A stretch of 49,308 bases of DNA from Caballeronia megalochromosomata (lineage in GTDB: Bacteria > Pseudomonadota > Gammaproteobacteria > Burkholderiales > Burkholderiaceae), in assembly GCA_001580565.1 (NCBI GenBank), contig LRBF01000252.1, positions 1-49,308 of the forward strand, given 5' to 3'. The position numbers were made by a program, and so were the translations under genes. Below are positions 1 to 8,156 of this stretch, piece by piece; the first letter of the stretch is position 1, and each line of letters opens with the position of its first letter. The notes beneath the pieces were generated by a model. That model did not search any database and was not told the origin of the DNA. It worked only from the letters and a program-made list of their open reading frames with translations.

Positions 1-144
1 GGCCATTCAGCCAATCGCCTGTGCCGCGGCCGGTGTGAAGTACTTTGGATGGGGAAAGCTGTTTCTTTGCCTACTTTCTTTGCAGCAGCAAAGAAAGTAG
101 GTGCCGCCCCGCACAGGGGCAGTGCTAATAAACCGACACGAACA
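1..144 (-). repeat. Dispersed repeat, copy A
   Basis: About 144 bp that match, in inverted orientation and roughly 85-90% by eye, the element at 48991-49157. It holds a perfect 12-bp stem, TACTTTCTTTGC (72-83), with loop AGCA and its complement at 88-99. A second hairpin follows, GCCCC (106-110), loop GCACA, GGGGC (116-120). Read on the minus strand it begins shortly after the stop codon of the LysR gene, with a sequence close to GTCGGTCTATTAGCAC. No plausible protein is encoded. The window edge may cut it. Confidence 0.85.
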
Positions 145-167
145 AAAGTTTCACGAACAAAAAAAGC

Positions 168-1100
168 TCAAGGTTGATCGATCAGCGACCGCGTAGCCTC
201 CCCGACGAGCCCCCGCAGCCAGCGGACTTCATCGGAGTAATGACAGCGCTCGTGCCAGAGCTGGTAATACTGCATCGGCGGAAAATCGAGCGGCGCGGGC
301 ACGACCGCGAGCGGCAGGAACCGCGCGTAATGATCCGCAAAAAGCCGCGTCGTGGTGAAAACGAGATCGGATTTGATCAGCACATAAGGCGCGAGATTGA
401 AGTAAGGCAGCGTGACGACGACATGACGCTTCAGGCGCTCGCGCGCAAGATGTACGTCGATCGCGCCGCGCTGGCCGACCGAATAGGGCGTCGGCGCCAG
501 ATGTGGTGCGTTCAGGTATTGATCGAGCGTGAGCCCGCCACGCTTGGCGAACGGATGCTGATTGCTGACGAGACACACGATCTTGTCGACAAACAGGTTG
601 GAAAGGTGCAACTGCTCGGGCGGCTCCGGCCAGTTGCCGACGACGATATCGAGCTTGCCGTCCTCCAGCGCGAGCTCGTAGTCGAACGCGGGACCGAGCG
701 AATGAAACTCGAGCGTCGCGTTGGGCGCGGCCTGCCGGAATCGTTCGACGACGGTCGGCACGAACAGCACGTTCAGATAGTCAGGACAGCCGATGCGATA
801 GCACCGCACGGACGTCGATGGATCGAAGTTGTGTTGCTGGACCTTGATACGCTCGATTTCGCGCAGCGCGTTTTGCGTAGGTTCGAGGAGGCGCAGACCG
901 TATTCGGTCGGCACCATGCCGGACTTGCCACGTACGAGAAGCGGGTCGCCGGTGATATCGCGCAGGCGGCGCAAGGCGGCGCTGATGGCGGGTTGCGACT
1001 GATTGAGCTTGACGGCCGCACGCGTCACGCTGCGTTCCATCAGGAGGGTATGCAAGACGCGCAATAAATACGTATCGATCGCCTCGCGTTGCTGACTCAT
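168..1100 (-). CDS. LysR-family transcriptional regulator
   Basis: 310-residue LysR-type regulator. A winged helix-turn-helix occupies about residues 12-65, including SVTRAAVKLNQSQPAISAAL, and a periplasmic-binding-like effector domain follows from about residue 95. The chosen ATG has a GGAG box five bases upstream; the longer open frame has no such signal. It is divergent from the nucleoside importer operon, 271 bp away, which is the usual layout for a LysR protein that controls its neighbour. The effector could be a purine or a related metabolite; that is inference from position only. The 3' end runs straight into repeat copy A. Confidence 0.9.
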   Translation of the reverse strand: MSQQREAIDTYLLRVLHTLLMERSVTRAAVKLNQSQPAISAALRRLRDITGDPLLVRGKSGMVPTEYGLRLLEPTQNALREIERIKVQQHNFDPSTSVRCYRIGCPDYLNVLFVPTVVERFRQAAPNATLEFHSLGPAFDYELALEDGKLDIVVGNWPEPPEQLHLSNLFVDKIVCLVSNQHPFAKRGGLTLDQYLNAPHLAPTPYSVGQRGAIDVHLARERLKRHVVVTLPYFNLAPYVLIKSDLVFTTTRLFADHYARFLPLAVVPAPLDFPPMQYYQLWHERCHYSDEVRWLRGLVGEATRSLIDQP

Positions 1101-1331
1101 GTTATCTCCACTATATGTTCTGGCTGATCGATGCGGGGGTGCCACATATCATTTTTATTATGACGCAAAAATTTCGTCAAGGTGTGGGTTACCCGCAAAC
1201 ATTGGCTTTGGCAGGGCGCAACACCTAATTTTGAGTTATCGACTTAGCGTCTCGAATTCTGTAAATTCTGCCCGCGATATGAGTTTGTGCGACACGACGC
1301 TGTCTCACGCTCACGAGCGGTAACTTTTCCA

Positions 1332-1355
1332 GCCCGGCCTGCTCGGTGGCCGGGC
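1332..1355 (+). promoter_or_regulatory. 5' leader hairpin before the nucleoside ABC operon
   Basis: Perfect 8-bp stem GCCCGGCC (1332-1339) and GGCCGGGC (1348-1355) with an 8-base loop. It lies 16 bases before the first start codon of the importer operon. No U-run follows, so it is not a standard terminator. It could shape ribosome access or mRNA stability. I could not match the leader to a known riboswitch. Confidence 0.4.
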
Positions 1356-1371
1356 GCATTTCTGGATATCA

Positions 1372-2946
1372 ATGGGCGACGCCATTTCCACGTCGACGAT
1401 GCCACCGCGCCTGGCGTTGTCGGGTATCAGCAAGCAGTATCCGTCCGTCAAGGCGAACGACGGCGTGAATCTCGTCGTCATGCCGGGGGAAATTCACGCC
1501 GTGCTCGGTGAGAACGGCGCGGGTAAATCCACGCTGATGAAAATCATCTACGGCGCCGTGCGTCCGGATGAAGGCGAAATCCGCTGGCAGGGCGAGGCGG
1601 TCGAGATCGGCAGCCCGGCCGCCGCGCGCAAGCTCGGCATCGGCATGGTGTTCCAGCATTTTTCGCTGTTCGAGACGCTGACGGTCGCCGAGAACATCGC
1701 GCTCGCCCTCGACGAAAAGTTCGACATGAAGGCGCTCGGCAAACGCATCCGCGAAGTGTCGAAGGATTACGGCCTCGATGTCGATCCGCAGCGGCACGTG
1801 CACAGTCTGACAGTGGGCGAGCGGCAACGCGTGGAAATCGTGCGCTGCCTGCTGCAGAACCCGCGTCTGCTCATCATGGACGAGCCGACCTCGGTGCTCA
1901 CGCCGCAGGCGGTCCAGAAGCTCTTCAAGGTGCTGCGCCGCCTCGCGTCCGAGGGTTGCAGCATCCTCTACATCAGCCACAAGCTCGACGAAATCCAGTC
2001 GCTCTGCGAGAACGCCACCGTGATGCGCGGCGGGCGCGTGACCGGCAACGTCGATCCGCGCAAGGAAACGCAGGCGTCGCTCGCGCAACTGATGGTCGGC
2101 CATTCGCTGCCCGACTATACGCGCCGCGAGCACAATCCGGGTGAGGTGCGGCTCGCGGTGAAGAACCTGTCGGTGACGAGTCCCGATCCGTTCGGCACGT
2201 CGCTGGAGAACGTGTCGTTCTCCGTGCACGCGGGCGAGATCTTCGGCATCGCCGGGGTGTCGGGCAATGGGCAGGCGGAACTGCTCGCGGCGCTTTCGGG
2301 CGAGATTCGCGACCGTCACGTCGCGCCCGATGCCGTCTCGATCTGCGGCAAGCCCGCCGCGCGTTTCACCGCGGGCGGACGGCGTCGGCGCGGCTTTGCC
2401 TTCGTGCCCGAAGAACGCCTCGGGCGTGGCGCGGTTCCGGCGATGTCGCTCGCCGATAACGGCCTGCTCACCGCGCATCGCGAAAACATGGTGCGCGGCG
2501 GCTGGATCAGGTCGGGCACGGTGAAAGCGTTCGCCGAGCGCTGCATCAAGTCATTCGACGTGCGCTGCGGCGGCAGTGATGCGCTCGCGCAAAGCCTGTC
2601 GGGCGGCAATTTGCAGAAGTTCATCGTCGGGCGCGAGATTCTTCAGGAGCCGAAGGTGCTCGTGGTCGCGCAGCCGACCTGGGGCGTCGATGTCGGCGCG
2701 GCGGGCTTCATCCGTCAGCAACTGCTCGATCTGTCGGCGCGTGGCGTCGCCATCCTCGTGATTTCCGAAGAGCTGGAAGAGCTCTTCGACATCTGCGACC
2801 GGCTCGCCGTGATCGCGCGCGGCAAGCTCTCGCCGGTGCGCAAGACGAGCGAAACGAACGCGGAGGAAATCGGCCTCTTCATGGCCGGTCTTTTCGAAGG
2901 CAAGCCCGCGCCCGCTGCCGAACCCGACTCTCTCTTGAAGCATTAA
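1372..2946 (+). CDS. Nucleoside-type ABC importer, ATP-binding protein (two ATPase domains)
   Basis: 524-residue duplicated ATPase of the sugar/nucleoside (BmpA-NupO type) importers. The first domain has Walker A GENGAGKS at residues 46-53, a VGERQ-type signature and Walker B LLIMDEPTS. The second domain has a degenerate P-loop (VSGNGQAEL), an LSGGNLQK signature and VVAQPTWGVDVG, as usual for this family, where only one site is a strong ATPase. A start at the internal Met (residue 10) is also possible. It is first in an operon with two permeases and a BMP binding protein. The BMP partner argues for nucleosides rather than sugars. Confidence 0.9.
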   Translation: MGDAISTSTMPPRLALSGISKQYPSVKANDGVNLVVMPGEIHAVLGENGAGKSTLMKIIYGAVRPDEGEIRWQGEAVEIGSPAAARKLGIGMVFQHFSLFETLTVAENIALALDEKFDMKALGKRIREVSKDYGLDVDPQRHVHSLTVGERQRVEIVRCLLQNPRLLIMDEPTSVLTPQAVQKLFKVLRRLASEGCSILYISHKLDEIQSLCENATVMRGGRVTGNVDPRKETQASLAQLMVGHSLPDYTRREHNPGEVRLAVKNLSVTSPDPFGTSLENVSFSVHAGEIFGIAGVSGNGQAELLAALSGEIRDRHVAPDAVSICGKPAARFTAGGRRRRGFAFVPEERLGRGAVPAMSLADNGLLTAHRENMVRGGWIRSGTVKAFAERCIKSFDVRCGGSDALAQSLSGGNLQKFIVGREILQEPKVLVVAQPTWGVDVGAAGFIRQQLLDLSARGVAILVISEELEELFDICDRLAVIARGKLSPVRKTSETNAEEIGLFMAGLFEGKPAPAAEPDSLLKH

Positions 2947-2950
2947 GCCG

Positions 2951-4057
2951 ATGATCTTTCCCTATCGACTCGAAGCGCGCCCGACGCCCTCGCGCGTCAT
3001 GCAGCTCGCGGTGCCGGTGATCGCCGCCGTCGCGACGCTCGTCATCGGCTTTCTGATTTTCAGTCTCGTCGGCCAGGATCCGCTGCGCGCGATGCACGCG
3101 TTCTTCATCGAGCCGCTTTCGAGCGTCAACGGCTGGTCCGAACTCGTGCTGAAGGCGTCGCCGCTGTGCCTGATCGGGCTCGGGCTCGCGGTCGGCTATC
3201 GCGCGAACGTGTGGAACATCGGCGCGGAAGGGCAGATGCTGCTCGGCGGCATCGTCGCGGGCGGCATCGCGATTCATGCCGGCGATGCGTCCGGCTGGTG
3301 GACGCTGCCGCTGATGATGCTGGGCGGCATCGTCGGCGGCATGTTGTGGGCGGCGATCCCCGCGCTGCTCAAGAGCCGCTTCAACACCAACGAGATCCTG
3401 ACGAGCCTGATGCTCACCTACGTCGCGACGCAGTTGCTGATTTATCTGGTGAGCGGCCCGTGGCGCGACCCGGAAGGCATGAACTTCCCGATCTCGGCGA
3501 TGTTCGGCGACGACGCGCTGTTCCCGCGTCTCTACGGCGACTGGCACTGGGCGTGGCTCAAGGGCACGCGCATCAACGCGTCGGTGTTTCTGACGGCGAT
3601 CGCCATTCCGTGCGTGTGGCTCTTCATGCGCAAGAGCTTCGCGGGCTTCCGGATGAACGTCGGCGGTCTCGCGCCGCTCGCCGCACGCTACGCCGGTTTC
3701 TCCGACAAGAAAACGATCTGGACGTCGCTGCTCCTGTCCGGCGGCCTCGCGGGACTGGCCGGCATGGGCGAAGTCGCCGGTCCGATCGGCCAGCTTCAGG
3801 CGGGCTGGTCGCCGGGATACGGCTTCACGGCGATCATCGTCGTGTTCGTGGGGCGTCTGCATCCGGTGGGCATCGTGCTCGCCAGCCTGCTGATGGCGCT
3901 GCTGTATCTCGGCGGCGAAGCGGTCCAGACCTCGCTGCAATTGCCGCAGGCGCTCGCGGGCGTGTTCCAGGGCTTGCTGCTCTTTTGCCTGCTCGGCTGC
4001 GATCTGTTCGTGAATTACCGCATCAAGCGCAGGACGCCTGCGCATCACGCCGCATGA
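2951..4057 (+). CDS. Nucleoside-type ABC importer, permease 1
   Basis: 368-residue membrane permease of the BPD_transp_2 type (NupP-like). It has about nine or ten hydrophobic segments and the family motif GYRANVWNIGAEGQMLLGG near residue 85. The start lies four bases after the ATPase stop, so the genes are cotranscribed. It forms the transmembrane channel as a heterodimer with the next permease. The longer of the two permeases normally comes first in these operons, as here. Confidence 0.9.
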   Translation: MIFPYRLEARPTPSRVMQLAVPVIAAVATLVIGFLIFSLVGQDPLRAMHAFFIEPLSSVNGWSELVLKASPLCLIGLGLAVGYRANVWNIGAEGQMLLGGIVAGGIAIHAGDASGWWTLPLMMLGGIVGGMLWAAIPALLKSRFNTNEILTSLMLTYVATQLLIYLVSGPWRDPEGMNFPISAMFGDDALFPRLYGDWHWAWLKGTRINASVFLTAIAIPCVWLFMRKSFAGFRMNVGGLAPLAARYAGFSDKKTIWTSLLLSGGLAGLAGMGEVAGPIGQLQAGWSPGYGFTAIIVVFVGRLHPVGIVLASLLMALLYLGGEAVQTSLQLPQALAGVFQGLLLFCLLGCDLFVNYRIKRRTPAHHAA

Positions 4058-4071
4058 CGAGGCAATAAAAA

Positions 4072-5001
4072 ATGGACATCAATCAGGCCAGTAACCTCGC
4101 ATCGAGCGCCGTGATCGCCGCCATTCCGCTGATGTACGCGGGCGCGGGCGAACTCGTCGCGGAGAAGTCCGGCGTTTTGAATCTCGGCGTCGAAGGGATG
4201 ATGCTGATGGGCGCCGTCACCGGCTACGCCGTCACCGCGATCACCGGCAGTCCGTGGCTCGGCATTGTCGCGTCCGTGTTCGCGGGGCTCGCGATGGCGC
4301 TGCTCTTCGGCTTTCTCACCATCACGATGCTCGCCAATCAGGTCGCGACGGGTCTGTCGCTGACGATCTTCGGCATCGGCTTTTCGGCGTACGTCGGCAA
4401 GCCCTACACGTCGGCGGCGGTACGCGCGAGCATCGACGTCATGCCGATTCCCGGCCTCGCGAACATTCCGGTGCTCGGGCCTGCGATCTTCTCGCTCACG
4501 CCGCTCGGCTATCTCGCGTTCATCATGTTCGGCGTGATCGGCTGGTTTCTCTACAAGACGCGCGCGGGACTCGTGCTGCGCTCGGTCGGCGAATCGCCCG
4601 CGGTGGCGCATTCGGTGGGCTTTCCGGTCGTCGGCGTGCGCTACGGCGCGACGCTCTTCGGCGGCGCGATGGCCGGCATCGCGGGCGGCTATTACTCGAT
4701 CGTCTACCTGCACGTCTGGCAGGAGCAACTGACCTCGGGCCGCGGCTGGATCGCGCTCGCGCTCGTCGTGTTCGCGACGTGGCGGCCCGGGCGCCTTTTG
4801 ATCGGCGCGCTGCTCTTCGGCGCCGTGATGGCGCTGCAGTTCTACGCGCAGGCGATCGGGGTTCCCGTGCCGACGCAATTCCTCGCGATGCTGCCGTATA
4901 TCGCGACGATCGTCGTGCTCGTGCTCATCTCGCGCAATCCGAACACGATCAAGCTCAACGCGCCCGCATCGCTCGGCAAGCCGTTCTTCGCGGCGAGCTG
5001 A
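4072..5001 (+). CDS. Nucleoside-type ABC importer, permease 2
   Basis: 309-residue permease of the same family (NupQ-like), with the conserved patch KSGVLNLGVEGMMLMGAVTG near residue 32 and about eight hydrophobic segments. It starts 14 bases after permease 1 ends and has a GAGG-like ribosome site. The stop codon overlaps a short inverted repeat (GATGCTG at 5000-5006, CAGCATC at 5018-5024) in the 106-bp gap before the binding-protein gene. That hairpin may tune mRNA decay between permease and binding protein. Confidence 0.9.
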   Translation: MDINQASNLASSAVIAAIPLMYAGAGELVAEKSGVLNLGVEGMMLMGAVTGYAVTAITGSPWLGIVASVFAGLAMALLFGFLTITMLANQVATGLSLTIFGIGFSAYVGKPYTSAAVRASIDVMPIPGLANIPVLGPAIFSLTPLGYLAFIMFGVIGWFLYKTRAGLVLRSVGESPAVAHSVGFPVVGVRYGATLFGGAMAGIAGGYYSIVYLHVWQEQLTSGRGWIALALVVFATWRPGRLLIGALLFGAVMALQFYAQAIGVPVPTQFLAMLPYIATIVVLVLISRNPNTIKLNAPASLGKPFFAAS

Positions 5002-5107
5002 TGCTGTTGTTCGCGCGCAGCATCGCGGTTTCGCTCTCATTTTTGACCGACCACACTACTGCGGGGCTGCACGACCGCTTCACACAACATCGACCAGGAG
5101 AATCACA

Positions 5108-6193
5108 ATGAATAAACCATGGCTGAAGGCGATCACTGCGACGGTCGCACTGTCCGCCACCGTCGCGGCCCTGAGCGCGCAGGCGGCGGATGCGCCGGGC
5201 GTCGCGTTCGTCTATCTCGGCAATCCGGGCGATGCAGGCTGGACCTTCGCGCACGATGCGGGCAGCAAGGAAGCGGAAGCGACGTACGGCAGCAAGATCA
5301 AGATCACGCGCGTGGAGAACGTGCCGGAGTCGGCGGACTCGGAGCGCGTGTTCCGCGATCTCGCGAACAAGGGCAACAAGATCATCTTCGCCACGAGCTT
5401 CGGCTATCAGGATTTTGCGCTGAAGGTCGCGAAGGATTTCCCGGACACGATCTTCCTGACGGCGACGGGCTTCAAGAAAGCGAAGAACTTCGGCACGTAT
5501 GACGTGCGCATGTATCAGGGCGCGTATCTGGCGGGCGTCGCCGCGGGCTACGTGACGAAGACCAACACGCTCGGCTTCGTTGCATCGGTGCCGATTCCGG
5601 AAGTCGTGCGCAACATCAACGCGTACACGATGGGCGCGCGCTCCGTGAACCCGAAGGTCCATACGAAGGTCATCTGGATCAATAGCTGGTTCGATCCGGG
5701 CAAGGAAAAGCAGGCGGCTGAAACGCTGATCGGGCAGGGCGCCGATGTGCTGCTGCAGAACACGGACTCGAACGCGACGCTCAACACCGCCGCCGAGAAG
5801 AAGGTCTTCGCGTTCGGCTGGGATTCGAACATGAAGAAATTCGGCCCGAGCGCGCATCTGGGCTCGGTGGTCGCGCACTGGGGCGTGTACTACAACACGG
5901 TGATTCAGCAAGTGCTCGATGGCAAGTGGAAGAACGACCCGGTGTGGCTCGGTATTCCGCAGAAGGCCGTGGATCTCGAAGACTTGAACACCGGCGTGAT
6001 TCCCGCGAAGGCGGTGCAGGCGGTCGCCGCGAAGCGTGACGAACTGCATGCGGGCAAGTGGGATGTGTTCAGTGGGCCGATCAAGGATCAGTCGGGGGCG
6101 GAGAAGGTGCCGGCGGGCAAGACGCTTTCTGATCCGGAGTTGCAGCGTATTAACTGGTATGTCGAGGGGGTGGACGGGGCGCTGCCGAAGTAA
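5108..6193 (+). CDS. BMP-family substrate-binding lipoprotein-like protein of the nucleoside importer
   Basis: 361-residue periplasmic binding protein of the BMP (basic membrane protein, PF02608) family, which binds purine nucleosides where studied. It has an N-terminal signal peptide with likely cleavage after AQA near residue 26. There is no lipobox cysteine, so it is probably soluble in the periplasm. Family features include AFVYLGNPGDAGWTFAHDAG after the signal and GWDSNMKKFGPSAHLGSVV near residue 237. A strong AGGAG box precedes the ATG. The last 30 or so codons use more T/A third bases and GGG glycines than the rest, just before repeat copy C. Confidence 0.92.
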   Translation: MNKPWLKAITATVALSATVAALSAQAADAPGVAFVYLGNPGDAGWTFAHDAGSKEAEATYGSKIKITRVENVPESADSERVFRDLANKGNKIIFATSFGYQDFALKVAKDFPDTIFLTATGFKKAKNFGTYDVRMYQGAYLAGVAAGYVTKTNTLGFVASVPIPEVVRNINAYTMGARSVNPKVHTKVIWINSWFDPGKEKQAAETLIGQGADVLLQNTDSNATLNTAAEKKVFAFGWDSNMKKFGPSAHLGSVVAHWGVYYNTVIQQVLDGKWKNDPVWLGIPQKAVDLEDLNTGVIPAKAVQAVAAKRDELHAGKWDVFSGPIKDQSGAEKVPAGKTLSDPELQRINWYVEGVDGALPK

Positions 6194-6197
6194 GTTT

Positions 6198-6268
6198 TTG
6201 GGCTTCGATGGGTGGCCTGAGTTCGCGTCGGTCTATTAGCACAGGGGCAACGCTAATAGACCGACACG
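6198..6268 (+). repeat. Dispersed repeat, copy C (short hybrid), terminator-like hairpin
   Basis: Perfect 14-bp inverted repeat GTCGGTCTATTAGC (6227-6240) and GCTAATAGACCGAC (6252-6265) with an 11-base loop. The left flank (GGCTTC..GGTGGCCTGA) matches the start of copy B. The right part (GCACAGGGGCAACGCTAATA) matches the end of copy A. The middle of the element, with the TTTCTTTGC stem, is missing. It begins four bases after the BMP gene stop and probably acts as its 3' hairpin. Confidence 0.8.
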
Positions 6269-6298
6269 CTAACGGGATCCAGCGAATCGAAACCCATA

Positions 6299-6505
6299 TC
6301 AATCGATCCGCAGCCCCACCTTGACAGTCACCTGCCAGTGCAGGATCTTCCCATCCTCGATGTGCCCTCGTGTTTCCACCACTTCGAACCAGTGCATATT
6401 GCGCAGCGTCTTCGACGCTTTTTCGAGCGCGACGCGCACCGCGTCATCGCTCGATTTCGGCGAGGAGCCGGTCAGTTCGATCTGCTTGTAGACGTGTTCC
6501 GACAT
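6299..6505 (-). CDS. Dodecin
   Basis: 68-residue dodecin, a small flavin-binding protein that forms hollow dodecamers and buffers free flavin. The start MSEHVYKQIEL is preceded by AAGGAG at good spacing; the longer open frame upstream is not supported. Typical features are the N-terminal strand VYKQIELTGSS, the helix with DDAVRVALEKASKTLRNMHW holding the flavin-stacking Trp, and a C-terminal strand WQVTVKVGLRI. It is monocistronic, with its 3' end 30 bases from repeat copy C. Confidence 0.92.
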   Translation of the reverse strand: MSEHVYKQIELTGSSPKSSDDAVRVALEKASKTLRNMHWFEVVETRGHIEDGKILHWQVTVKVGLRID

Positions 6506-6658
6506 GGTGTTCTCCTTGTAGTCCCTCAAGGGGATGTCCTCCGATGCAGCAAGGCACGCGCCATCACGCTGTCGCGCGTGGCTTCCATTAAAGAACAGGA
6601 ACGCATGCGGGAGTAGTCGGGGTTTGCGCGAAGCGCCTCGCTGGACAGGCGATAACAC

Positions 6659-6683
6659 GCCGGGCCTCGTACACGAGGCCGGC
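6659..6683 (-). terminator. Hairpin downstream of the 6720-7166 gene
   Basis: GCCGGGCCTCG (6659-6669), loop TACA, CGAGGCCGGC (6674-6683), with one bulged G. It lies about 37 bases 3' of the minus-strand gene stop. It lacks a U-tract, so intrinsic termination is uncertain. Confidence 0.35.
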
Positions 6684-6719
6684 GCGCATCAGGAACGCAC
6701 AGGAAAAGTCAGAGAAGGA

Positions 6720-7166
6720 TCAACGTAGCGGCCGCGAGGCGGCGTCGCCCGCGTCCTGGCGGCGCGTGCCGCGACGCCTGCGCGCCGAAACCGTCGCGCC
6801 GAATTCGCTCAGGATCTGTGTCCGGGCACGGCTTGCGAACACAAGAAAACCAAAGCCGTTCGCCTCGTACCAGTAACCGCCGTTCTCCAGCCCGTCGAGC
6901 GGCTGCTCGAGCGCGTTGGTGATCGATTCGACACACCGCCTGTGCAGCTCGTCGATGGCCGGATACGGCGGCTGCGCGCCTCGCACGCTGCACAGCAGGA
7001 CATCGAGCCCCGGCAGAACATGCGCGTACAGCACCGGTTCATCCTGGGCGCGCGCCCGGGCAATCTTCGTGTCGAGCTGACCAAATGGCTTGAAATGCCG
7101 CAGCACGGCGAGAAAAGACTCGTCGCCGTCGGCCTTCACGCGCTTACGCTTTTTCGGGAAGGACAT
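6720..7166 (-). CDS. Conserved hypothetical protein, basic termini
   Basis: 148 residues from MSFPKKRKRVK; not recognised. The N-terminus is strongly basic (KKRKRVK). The centre looks like a compact alpha/beta domain with LDVLLCSVRGAQPP and YWYEANGFGFLVFASRART. The C-terminus is Arg-rich. There is no signal peptide and no membrane segment. The start was chosen over a longer open frame because the upstream part is low quality and the gene body begins there; the ribosome site is weak. Function unknown. Confidence 0.65.
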   Translation of the reverse strand: MSFPKKRKRVKADGDESFLAVLRHFKPFGQLDTKIARARAQDEPVLYAHVLPGLDVLLCSVRGAQPPYPAIDELHRRCVESITNALEQPLDGLENGGYWYEANGFGFLVFASRARTQILSEFGATVSARRRRGTRRQDAGDAASRPLR

Positions 7167-7533
7167 AAAAACTCGCCTGAAAAAGAATTGCAAGAAACGC
7201 AGCGTCCTCATGCGGCCACTCCCGTCTTGCGCGCCGCACGTCGATCTTTTATAGCGCATCGATGTGATTAGGTCACGGTGAATCGGGCCATTCATTGTTG
7301 TGACCGGCAAATCGCCGGTGCACGTTCCTGGCGCATGATTCGTGCCGATGACCGTTTGGCGGCCCGCTTGGCATCCCTCTGAGCATCTATCCCAATAATA
7401 GTCCTGCTGCTACCCGCGCGAACAGCTTTCGCAAAGAAAAAAGCGGGTGGGCGCACCAAGCGTGCGGGGTGGCTACCCGGGCAGACCTGCGCGAGTCGCG
7501 CGGGTTCCACACATTTCCAGCGGGTTTGCCCGG
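7167..7533. other. 367-bp gene-free stretch
   Basis: It lies between the start of the 6720-7166 gene and the 3' end of mscL, both minus strand. It must hold the promoter of the former and the 3' untranslated region of the latter. I see one clean hairpin, ACCGGC (7303-7308), loop AAATC, GCCGGT (7314-7319), and GC-rich partial repeats near 7450-7520. No convincing reading frame, tRNA or intrinsic terminator is visible. Confidence 0.5.
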
Positions 7534-7977
7534 CTAGACGCGCGGCGAGTTCTTGAGTTCGTCGCGAATCTCGCGCAGCAACAGCACGTCTTCCGGCGTT
7601 GCGGGCGGCGGCGCGGCTTCGGCGGGCTTGCGCAGATTGTTGATGAACTTGACCATCAGAAAGATGATGAACGCGAGGATGATGAAGTTGATCAGCACCG
7701 TGATGAACGAACCATAGCCGAACACGGCGACGCCCGCGGTCTGCAAGTCCTTGTACGAATCCGGATTGCCTTTGAAGGTTGGCGGTATCTGTCCGAGTTT
7801 TATGAACAGGTTGGAAAAGTCGAGGCCGCCGGTGGCGAGACCGACCACCGGCATGATCAGATCCTTCACGATGGAGTTGACGATCGTCGAGAATGCGCCG
7901 CCGATGATGACACCGACCGCGAGGTCCATGACGTTGCCCTTCAGGGCGAAGTTCTTGAATTCCTCAATCATGCTCAT
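7534..7977 (-). CDS. mscL: Large-conductance mechanosensitive channel
   Basis: 147-residue MscL, a homopentameric inner-membrane channel that opens under high membrane tension and protects against hypo-osmotic lysis. The N-terminal amphipathic stretch MSMIEEFKNFALKGNVMDLA leads into the pore helix TM1 (VGVIIGGAFSTIVNSIVKDL). TM2 lies near residues 78-100 (FITVLINFIILAFIIFLMVK). The C-terminus carries the Pro/Ala-rich linker and the terminal LLREIRDEL bundle helix. Length is normal for Burkholderia. It appears monocistronic. Confidence 0.97.
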   Translation of the reverse strand: MSMIEEFKNFALKGNVMDLAVGVIIGGAFSTIVNSIVKDLIMPVVGLATGGLDFSNLFIKLGQIPPTFKGNPDSYKDLQTAGVAVFGYGSFITVLINFIILAFIIFLMVKFINNLRKPAEAAPPPATPEDVLLLREIRDELKNSPRV

Positions 7978-8156
7978 GCGCGGCTTCCTCCAGTTTGAGT
8001 TAGACGGTTGTGCGGGCTAAAGCGGCAGCAAGGGCTATGCCATTGAAACGCCCGCGAAACGCGCAGCGACGTCCGTTTCATCGCGGGCACCGTCAATGAT
8101 AGTCAATTCGACTGCGGACCGCCCGCGCGCCGAAAAAACGCGCGCGCATGCAATCG

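Noticed and set aside
174..1067. 297-residue plus-strand frame opposite the LysR gene
   Set aside because: Mirror frame of a complete LysR regulator; Arg-rich with no family pattern.
1101..1371. Purine-type riboswitch before the nucleoside importer
   Set aside because: Only a simple hairpin is visible; the three-way junction and conserved loops of a purine aptamer are not there.
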